From: DASZMJ01 sp035551935
GTDB taxonomy: Bacteria; Planctomycetota; Planctomycetia; Isosphaerales; Isosphaeraceae
NCBI GenBank assembly: GCA_035551935.1
Contig: DASZMJ010000404.1
Span: 1-11,030 of the forward strand
Reading direction: 5' to 3'
DNA: 11,030 bases
Both the position numbers and the translations under genes were made by a program. Below the pieces are notes generated by a model. The model made no database searches and was not told the origin of the DNA. It was given only the letters and a program-made list of their open reading frames with translations. Shown here in pieces: positions 6,644 through 11,030 of the stretch. Position 1 is the stretch's first letter. Each line of letters opens with the position of its first letter.

Positions 6644-7353
6644 TCCGGCTCGAGGCGGCGGCCGACCAGCGCGAGCTGGAAGCCGAGGTATGGGCGGACG
6701 GTCCAGGTGAAGGCGGCCAGCGGCCGGGCCGCCGCGAGCAGCTCCTCGCGCGTGAAGCCCCGGAGCACCGAGAGCGGGCCGTCGTGGCGGACGAGACGGT
6801 TGGTCGTGCAGGCGCGGCTCCAGGCGACGAAGCCCCAGTAGGCCAGCCAGTGCCGTCGGATGTCGAGGACGATCACCCGACGCCGCGCGACGCGTGCCAT
6901 CTCCGCGAGCAGGCGGGCCAGGGCCGGGCCGCTGAAGTGGTGGGCGAACTTGACCGCGGTCACCAGGTCGACCGAGCGATCGGCGACCGGGATCCGCAGG
7001 GCGTCGCCGCGGACGACGCCCAGGCCGAGCCGCCCGGCCAGGGCGCAGGCGGTCGGGTCGCGGTCGAGTGCCAGGGCGACCGCGCGGCGGCCGTCGGCGG
7101 CCAGGCGGTCGCGCATCGCGGCCGGCAGGTCGCCCGAGCCCGAGCCCAGATCGAGCAGGGAGACGGCCTTCCGGACGATCCCCCCCTCTTCGAGCGCGCG
7201 GGCGAGCTCGCGACGAAGGCTCCGGAGGTTCCCGAGCTGGCTGTTGACCCGCCTCAAGACGCGGTAGGCGTCGACGACCTCGGCCTCGGGCAGACCGGGG
7301 GCATCCATCAGCTCGGGCTCGTCGCGTCGCGTCGGTGTGAGCAGCCGGCTCAT
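6640..7353 (-). CDS. Class I SAM-dependent methyltransferase
   Basis: A 237-aa Rossmann-fold methyltransferase. Motif I is LLDLGSGSGDLP (66-77). The acidic residue after strand 2 lies in ALALDRDPTA (93-102). Motif II-like GDALRIPVADRSVDLVTA (116-133) is followed by FAHHFS and a VARRRVIVLDI strand (155-165). An upstream helical segment RVLRRVNSQLGNLRSLRREL may cap the active site. The aromatic/hydrophobic stretch WLAYWGFVAWSRA at 169-181 may bind a lipophilic substrate or the membrane. ATG 7353 overlaps the TGA of the 52-aa gene upstream by four bases, and its own TGA overlaps the flavoprotein start, so it is the middle gene of a tightly coupled trio. The likely role is O- or C-methylation of the compound processed by the flavoprotein; this is inferred from context. 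Confidence 0.87.
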   Translation of the reverse strand: MSRLLTPTRRDEPELMDAPGLPEAEVVDAYRVLRRVNSQLGNLRSLRRELARALEEGGIVRKAVSLLDLGSGSGDLPAAMRDRLAADGRRAVALALDRDPTACALAGRLGLGVVRGDALRIPVADRSVDLVTAVKFAHHFSGPALARLLAEMARVARRRVIVLDIRRHWLAYWGFVAWSRACTTNRLVRHDGPLSVLRGFTREELLAAARPLAAFTWTVRPYLGFQLALVGRRLEPE

Positions 7354-7508
7354 CGGCGATCGGCCCCGGACGGGGTGGCGGGGGCGGCGGCCTTCGCCCG
7401 CGCCGGCGGCGGCTTCCGGCCCGAGAACACGGCCATGACGCCGAGCGCCAGGACCCAGAGCGCGAACAGGGTCAGGGCCGCGGCGAACCGGAGGCGGCGG
7501 ACGTCCAT
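7350..7508 (-). CDS. Small single-pass membrane protein, 52 aa
   Basis: This short gene begins at ATG 7508 and ends at TGA 7352-7350, which overlaps the methyltransferase start as ATGA. The protein has a basic N-terminus (MDVRRLRF), one hydrophobic helix of about 20 residues (AAALTLFALWVLALGVMAVF, roughly 9-28) and a Lys/Pro/Ala-rich tail (SGRKPPPARAK…). By charge it should sit with its N-terminus inside, although both flanks are basic. The four-base overlap and the G/C-ending codons support a real gene despite its length. I recognise no family. It may be a membrane anchor or assembly partner for the two enzymes after it. GGGAG lies about 12 bases upstream, between the gene and the MITE-like element. 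Confidence 0.65.
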   Translation of the reverse strand: MDVRRLRFAAALTLFALWVLALGVMAVFSGRKPPPARAKAAAPATPSGADRR

Positions 7509-7530
7509 GCGCGAAGGGCTCCCGCGGGGC

Positions 7531-7671
7531 TCAGAGGTTGTGAATCATTCGTCGTTTGTGCGCTCGACTGAAGTTCTAGTATACATCTGACAGACAAGCA
7601 GCGTAAGGACTTACATCCATGCCTGTTGCTGCATGTACCTGAACGCCTGACGAATGATTCACAGCCTCTCA
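7531..7671. mobile_element. MITE-like 135-bp element with TCA target duplication
   Basis: Bases 7534-7553 and 7649-7668 are 20-nt terminal inverted repeats with the consensus GAGGYTGTGAATCATTCGTC, differing at one position. The ends are GAG…CTC. Both sides carry the trinucleotide TCA (7531-7533 and 7669-7671), as a 3-bp target duplication. The 95-base interior is much AT-richer than the flanks and has no open frame, so the element is non-autonomous. A TNA duplication and GAG ends are the features I associate with the IS1031 group of the IS5 family; that assignment is inference. It contains small internal hairpins (GTAAG-GA-CTTAC near 7600-7611). It sits exactly on the stop codon of the Minf_1886-family gene and separates it from the 52-aa gene. 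Confidence 0.82.
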
Positions 7672-8088
7672 GGCGACCTCGTCCAACGGCGGGACGAGGT
7701 CGTGCCGGAAGGCCGTCTCGAAGTCGAAGACGTCGTCGAAGTCGGCGCGGGAATCGGTCGGCGTCCTCTTCAGGTCGCCGGAGGCGATCAGGTTGTAGAC
7801 GATCTCGCCGAGGTCGGAGGTCGAGCGGACGCCCCAACGCTCCAGGATCATCGGCGCCAGCAGCCCGTACTGCTGGATCGCCAGGTCGCGCGCCCCTTCG
7901 CAAAGTTCCCGGCCGGTGACATGGAGCGAGGGCGTGGCGCCGGCGCCCTTCCGGGAGCGCCTCCGGGCGCGGTCCCGACGCTTGCGGGCCTGGGCGAACT
8001 CCAGCGCGTCGACCAGGAAGATGTACGCCGGGAACGGGTAGCGCGGGTCGCGTGCCAGGACACCGATCAAGTCGTCGCGCAGGCTCAT
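7669..8088 (-). CDS. Minf_1886 family protein
   Basis: A 139-aa soluble protein matching the uncharacterised Minf_1886 family known from Planctomycetes and Verrucomicrobia. It begins LRDDLIGVLARDPRYPFPAYIFLVDALEFAQ, has a Lys/Arg-rich insert (ARKRRDRARRRSRKG, 34-48), then the conserved HVTGRELCEGARDLAIQQYGLLA and WGVRSTSDLGEIVYNLI segments, and ends acidic (DSRADFDDVFDFE). Its function is unknown. ATG 8088 overlaps the ricT TGA by four bases (ATGA), so the pair is coupled, and it may serve the RicT process. The TGA stop (7671-7669) is at the same time one copy of the TCA target duplication of the MITE-like element. The protein is therefore not truncated by the insertion. Confidence 0.85.
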   Translation of the reverse strand: MSLRDDLIGVLARDPRYPFPAYIFLVDALEFAQARKRRDRARRRSRKGAGATPSLHVTGRELCEGARDLAIQQYGLLAPMILERWGVRSTSDLGEIVYNLIASGDLKRTPTDSRADFDDVFDFETAFRHDLVPPLDEVA

Positions 8089-8957
8089 GAGAGCTCGTCC
8101 TCCGTCGTCTCTGGCCGGTCGTCGCCCGCCTTCGCCTGCGGGCGCCCACGCCTCTCGACGTGGCGGATCTCACCCGCCCCGACGATCACCCGGCGCCGAT
8201 CGTCGAGCTCGACGACGACCCTCCGGGCCAGGATCTCGACGGCCAGGACCCGGCCGTCTCCCCGCTCGGTGGCGACCCGTGAGCCGACGACCGGCAGTTG
8301 CCGCTCGTACTCCTGGTAGGTGTCGAACTCGTAGCGGAGGCAGCACTTGAGCCTACCACACCGGCCCGAGATCTTCGAGGGGTCGAGCGTCGTCTTCTGG
8401 AGCTTGGCCATCCGCATCGAGACGGGCGGCATCCGCGAGAGGTGGGTGTTGCAGCAGACCGGCTTGCCACAGTCGCCGTAGTCGGCCAGGAGCTTGGCCT
8501 CGTCGCGGACGCCGATCTGGCGCATCTCGATACGGGTCTGGAAGGCGCGCGCCAGATCCTTGACGAGCTCCCGGAAATCGACCCGCTTCTCGGCGAGGTA
8601 GTAGAAGACCATCCGCTCGCCGCCGAGCAGGATCTCGACGTCGACGAGGTCCATCTGCAGCCTGCGCCTGGCGACGCAGTCGCGGCAGACCTCGAAGCCC
8701 TCCGAGCGGCGACGGTCGAGAGCGGCGTCGGCATCGAGGTCCTCCGGCCCCGCCACCCGAAGGACCTCCCCGGGCGTGGGGCCCTCCAGGAAGAGCGACG
8801 TGCGCCCGCTGGCCGGGCAGAGGACCTCACCCAACTCGGTGCCGCGATCGCTCCGGACGACGACTCGCTCGCCGCGCGGGTGGACCTGCCCGGGCAGCCC
8901 CTCGAACTCGTTCAGGAGGCGCATCCGGCCGTAGCGCACGATGTAGGCTTCGGGCAT
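8085..8957 (-). CDS. ricT: PSP1-domain protein, RicT/YaaT-like
   Basis: A 290-aa protein with a PSP1 domain. The N-terminal part (MPEAYIVRYGRMRLLNEFEG, RGTELGEVLCP at 38-48) precedes a Cys-rich core: Cys91/Cys94 (CRDC), then GDCGKPVCCNTHL with Cys163, 168 and 169, and GRCGRLKCCLRYE with Cys200, 205 and 206. In Bacillus subtilis, RicT forms the Y-complex with RicA and RicF, carries Fe-S clusters through such cysteines and helps RNase Y mature certain mRNAs; in a planctomycete the partner is unknown. The C-terminal 25 residues are charged and likely disordered. The first gene of the coupled run ricT–Minf_1886. The 67 bases upstream, up to the ketosynthase stop, carry a TATAGT (9004-8999), so it may have its own promoter or be read from the ketosynthase. 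Confidence 0.88.
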   Translation of the reverse strand: MPEAYIVRYGRMRLLNEFEGLPGQVHPRGERVVVRSDRGTELGEVLCPASGRTSLFLEGPTPGEVLRVAGPEDLDADAALDRRRSEGFEVCRDCVARRRLQMDLVDVEILLGGERMVFYYLAEKRVDFRELVKDLARAFQTRIEMRQIGVRDEAKLLADYGDCGKPVCCNTHLSRMPPVSMRMAKLQKTTLDPSKISGRCGRLKCCLRYEFDTYQEYERQLPVVGSRVATERGDGRVLAVEILARRVVVELDDRRRVIVGAGEIRHVERRGRPQAKAGDDRPETTEDELS

Positions 8958-8998
8958 GCGGTCGCCTGGCCCCGTCGGGTCGTGGTGGTGTCTCGACC

Positions 8999-9004
8999 AC
9001 TATA
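8999..9004 (-). promoter_or_regulatory. Possible -10 box upstream of ricT
   Basis: TATAGT on the minus strand, about 42 bases before the ricT ATG, in the 67-base gap after the ketosynthase stop. No recognisable -35 is seen at normal spacing. If real, ricT and the genes after it do not depend wholly on the ketosynthase promoter. Confidence 0.22.
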
Positions 9005-9024
9005 ACGGAGTCGGCCCGCCGATC

Positions 9025-10305
9025 CTACCCGGCTTCGGCCTGGATGCCGCGGCGCAGGACCAGCGCCGAATTCTTCGAGCCGAAGCCCATGCAATTGCAG
9101 AGCGCCAGGCGGGCGTCGGGCGCGTCGCGGGCGACCTTGGGGATGAAGTCGAGGTCGCAGGCAGGGTCCGGGACGTCGAGGTTGATCGTCGGGGGTAGGA
9201 AGCCCGCGTCGAGCGCCAGCAGGGTCGCGACGACGCCGGCGGCGCCGCAGGCACCCTGGGGGTGGCCGATCATGCTCTTCGTGCTCGACATCGGGATCGA
9301 GGCCGCGGCCGCGCCGAGGGCGCGCCGCATCACCGCGGTCTCGACGCGGTCGTTCAGCTCGGTGCCGGTCCCGTGCAGGTTGACGTAGTCGAGCTGGTCG
9401 GGCCGGGAGCCGGCGTCGTCGAGGGCGAGCCGGACGGCGCGGACGGGCTCGTCGAGGTCGACCGCCATCGCGACGCGGTGCCAGGCATCGCAGGTGCTCG
9501 CGTAACCGAGGACCTCCCCGTAGGGCCGCACGCCGCGTGCCCGAGCGTGCTCGAGGTCCTCGAGCACGAGCATCCAGGCCCCCTCGCCGAGGACGAAGCC
9601 GTCGCGATCGCGGCTGAAGGGGCGGCTGGCGCGCTCGGGCTGGTCGTTGTAGCCCCGCGAGACGATCCCCATGACGTCGAAGCCCATCAACACCGCGGGC
9701 GCGATCGGGGCGTCGGCCCCGCCGACCAAGACGAGCCGGGACTCGCCGTGCTGCACGCGCCGGAAGGCGTAGCCGATGGCGTCGGTGCTCGAGGTGCAGC
9801 CGGTCGAGATGACGTGCGAGGGGCCCCGGAGGCCCAGCCGGATCGAGATCTCGGACGAGAGGTTGCCGTGCGTGCCGGCGGGGACCGCCAAGGCGCTGGC
9901 CCGCTCGGGATAGCCGGCGAAGTAGTGCCCGTACATCGCCTCGATCAGCTCGATCCCGCCCCCGCCGGTGCCGAGGAGGACGCCGATCTCCCGGCGCGTC
10001 TCGAGGTCGAGTCGCTCGGGGACGAGCCCGGCGTCCTCCAACGCCTCGCGCGCCGCGAGGATCGACAGCGGGACCATCCGGCTGACGGTCTTGAGCTGCT
10101 TCGGCTCCAGGGCCCGCGTCAGGTCGAGGCCGCGGACGACCCCCGCGACGCGGCTCCCGAGCATCGAGGCGTCGAACTCCTCGATGCCGCGAGTGCCGCT
10201 CAGGCCCTCACGATTGGCCCGACGATAGGCGGACCGCCCGACACCATTCGGGCTGATCGCACCCAGCCCCGTCACCACGACCCGGCGGAGGTCGACCCGG
10301 TGCAT
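9025..10305 (-). CDS. Beta-ketoacyl-ACP synthase, FabF/KS-alpha-like
   Basis: A 426-aa thiolase-fold condensing enzyme, complete by length. It shows the start RRVVVTGLGAISPNG, the nucleophile block STGCTSSTDAIGYA with Cys170, HGTGTELND with His311, SSTKSMIGHPQGACGAAG with Lys343 and His348, and the closing CNCMGFGSKNSALV. The Cys-His-His triad is therefore whole, and it should condense acyl chains on ACP with malonyl-ACP. The Cys context (GCTSS.D.IGYA) is closer to KS-alpha subunits of type II polyketide systems (GCTSG.D) than to housekeeping FabF. No chain-length factor, ACP or ketoreductase lies within the window. ATG 10305 is used because the conserved strand begins at residue 8; the Shine-Dalgarno sequence is weak. 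It may work with the methyltransferase and flavoprotein further down on the same strand. Confidence 0.9.
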   Translation of the reverse strand: MHRVDLRRVVVTGLGAISPNGVGRSAYRRANREGLSGTRGIEEFDASMLGSRVAGVVRGLDLTRALEPKQLKTVSRMVPLSILAAREALEDAGLVPERLDLETRREIGVLLGTGGGGIELIEAMYGHYFAGYPERASALAVPAGTHGNLSSEISIRLGLRGPSHVISTGCTSSTDAIGYAFRRVQHGESRLVLVGGADAPIAPAVLMGFDVMGIVSRGYNDQPERASRPFSRDRDGFVLGEGAWMLVLEDLEHARARGVRPYGEVLGYASTCDAWHRVAMAVDLDEPVRAVRLALDDAGSRPDQLDYVNLHGTGTELNDRVETAVMRRALGAAAASIPMSSTKSMIGHPQGACGAAGVVATLLALDAGFLPPTINLDVPDPACDLDFIPKVARDAPDARLALCNCMGFGSKNSALVLRRGIQAEAG

Positions 10306-10501
10306 GAGGAGTCCCGAATCCGTGAGCGAATGGCGGCCGGGACGGTCTCACGGGTTGACCGCCCCCGGTCCCCTCGTCACCCGGGGGATGGGCCTTCCCC
10401 GGTCGAAGGGGCCCCACCATAATAGCAGCCGGCCGTCCGGGACTGGAGCACCTGCCCGCCGGGGAGGGGCCAGATCGAGGCATGGGGAGGGTGGAGCGAC
10501 G
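10306..10501. promoter_or_regulatory. Divergent intergenic region between ketosynthase and Trm112-like genes
   Basis: This 196-base gap has no gene and must hold the start signals for both neighbours. Around 10418-10424 the sequence CATAATA gives a -10-like CATAAT on the plus strand and TATTAT (10424-10419) on the minus strand, the only AT-rich spot in the gap. No matching -35 boxes are convincing. A TTGACC at about 10355 has no -10 at 16-18 bases. Confidence 0.35.
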
Positions 10502-10726
10502 ATGCCGAACGAGGATCTGCTGTCCCTGCTGGTGTGTCCGCTGGGCAAGGCCCCCCTCCGCCACGAGGGGGACACGCTCATTTGCACCCGTTGCGGGCCG
10601 CGGTTCGCCGTGGTCGACGACATCCCGAATATGCTGATCGAGGAGGCGGAGCTCCCCGCCGGCTGCGCGGGCCTCTCCGACCTAGAGTGCGTCCGTTCCG
10701 GGGCGGTCCGACTCGACCCGACCTGA
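10502..10726 (+). CDS. Trm112 family protein
   Basis: A 74-aa small zinc-ribbon-type protein of the Trm112/YcaR family. In eukaryotes and archaea these proteins activate methyltransferases that act on tRNA, rRNA and release factors; the bacterial role is unsettled. Seen: LLSLLVCPLGKAPLRHEG at the start, then LICTRCGPRFAVVDDIPNMLIEEA, the usual order of the family. Three cysteines of the two-knuckle site are present (12, 29 and 32). The second position of the first knuckle, usually CPxC, is Gly here. ATG 10502 has GGGTGGAG a few bases upstream. It is a single gene, divergent from the ketosynthase and convergent with the gene at the right edge, with a 27-base gap to that gene's stop. Confidence 0.87.
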   Translation: MPNEDLLSLLVCPLGKAPLRHEGDTLICTRCGPRFAVVDDIPNMLIEEAELPAGCAGLSDLECVRSGAVRLDPT

Positions 10727-10753
10727 TCTCGAGCCGATCGGGGGACCGGCCCC

Positions 10754-11030
10754 TCACGCGCTGATCGTGACCGAGCAGCCCGCGTCACCGCCGACATAGA
10801 TGCGGCCGTTGTTCAGGAGCAGGGGCGAGCAGGTATTGCCGGGTGCGTTGAGGGACCAGCTATATCGGATGATATCCTGATATGGCGACCCGTAGGTCGA
10901 CTGGGCGTAGAGCCGGCTGAGCGTGAATTGGGTGAGCTGGCAGTTGAAGTAATAGCGGAAAGACTGGCCCTCCGGATCGAGGAACGAGGCCGTGCTCATG
11001 TAGCACTCGCTGCCGAGGTCCAGGGCCGCG
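10754..11030 (-). CDS. C-terminal part of an unrecognised, probably exported protein (partial)
   Basis: The minus frame is open from the right edge to a TGA at 10756-10754, giving about 92 residues. An internal ATG at 10999 is not taken as the start because the frame continues upstream with good codons (AALDLGSECY). The sequence is rich in Tyr, Phe, Asn, Ser and Thr (SFRYYFNCQLTQFTLSRLY, YGSPYQDIIRYSWSLNAPGN) with four cysteines, two of them near the end (NTCSPLLL, GDAGCSVTI). It reads as a beta-rich extracellular domain that may have disulfides. The repeated Gly/Asn turns near the end fit this. I do not recognise the family, and the N-terminus, where a signal peptide would show, is outside the window. 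Confidence 0.7.
   Translation of the reverse strand, partial: AALDLGSECYMSTASFLDPEGQSFRYYFNCQLTQFTLSRLYAQSTYGSPYQDIIRYSWSLNAPGNTCSPLLLNNGRIYVGGDAGCSVTISA

Noticed and set aside
6178..7590. 470-codon plus-strand open frame
   Set aside because: Antisense to the flavoprotein, the methyltransferase and the 52-aa gene, with no motif of its own.
7472..8173. 233-codon minus-strand frame spanning the MITE-like element
   Set aside because: It reads out of frame through ricT and the Minf_1886 gene and through the element. The product is Arg/Pro-rich without conserved features.
8985..9000. Terminator hairpin GTGGT…ACCAC after the ketosynthase
   Set aside because: A 5-bp stem without U-tract, overlapping the possible ricT promoter; too weak to list.
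9262..10422. 386-codon plus-strand open frame
   Set aside because: Antisense to the complete ketosynthase.
1..11030. tRNA, rRNA or riboswitch in the window
   Set aside because: I looked for tRNA T-loop/CCA patterns and for known riboswitch cores in the gaps and saw none. The gaps are short and mostly explained by repeats.

Overview
The window is strongly GC-rich with heavily G/C-biased third codon positions. Its gene content points to a planctomycete, most likely an Isosphaeraceae-type genome. The indicators are a secreted formylglycine sulfatase, H4MPT/methanofuran-type C1-cofactor genes (a HisA-like protein and an ATP-grasp/MfnF-like fusion), a RicT plus Minf_1886-family pair, and degraded IS material. 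This placement rests on gene content read by eye; no database was searched.

Left edge (1-1200): a scrapyard. It holds the tail of one gene, a signal-peptide-like scrap, a coding-looking fragment cut off near 450, an N-terminal remnant of an IS701-like transposase on the minus strand, and an 85-nt near-perfect palindrome made of two inverted REP-like hairpins. That palindrome supplies the stop codon of the sulfatase.

C1-cofactor block (1196-5425): on the minus strand a HisA-like TIM-barrel gene is coupled by a TGATG junction to a secreted sulfatase. Diverging from it, with start regions that overlap by about 23 nt, is a single plus-strand gene joining an ATP-grasp ligase (MfnD/COG1821-like) to an ASKHA-fold protein of the H4MPT-linked / MfnF class. 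In other organisms these two halves act in making the methanofuran-type one-carbon carrier. An AT-rich island sits inside the ATP-grasp part.

Minus-strand unit (5447-10305): reading in transcription order, a KS-alpha-like beta-ketoacyl synthase, then after a 67-nt gap RicT (PSP1), a Minf_1886-family protein, a 52-aa single-pass membrane protein, a SAM methyltransferase and a geranylgeranyl-reductase-like flavoprotein. Four of the last five genes are joined by 4-nt ATGA/GTGA overlaps. The one exception is a 135-bp MITE-like element, inserted exactly at the stop codon of the Minf_1886 gene with a TCA target duplication that recreates that stop. Before insertion the five genes would have formed one tight operon.

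Right edge (10306-11030): a divergent intergenic region leads into a small Trm112-family gene on the plus strand. It converges on the C-terminus of an unrecognised protein that runs off the window on the minus strand.
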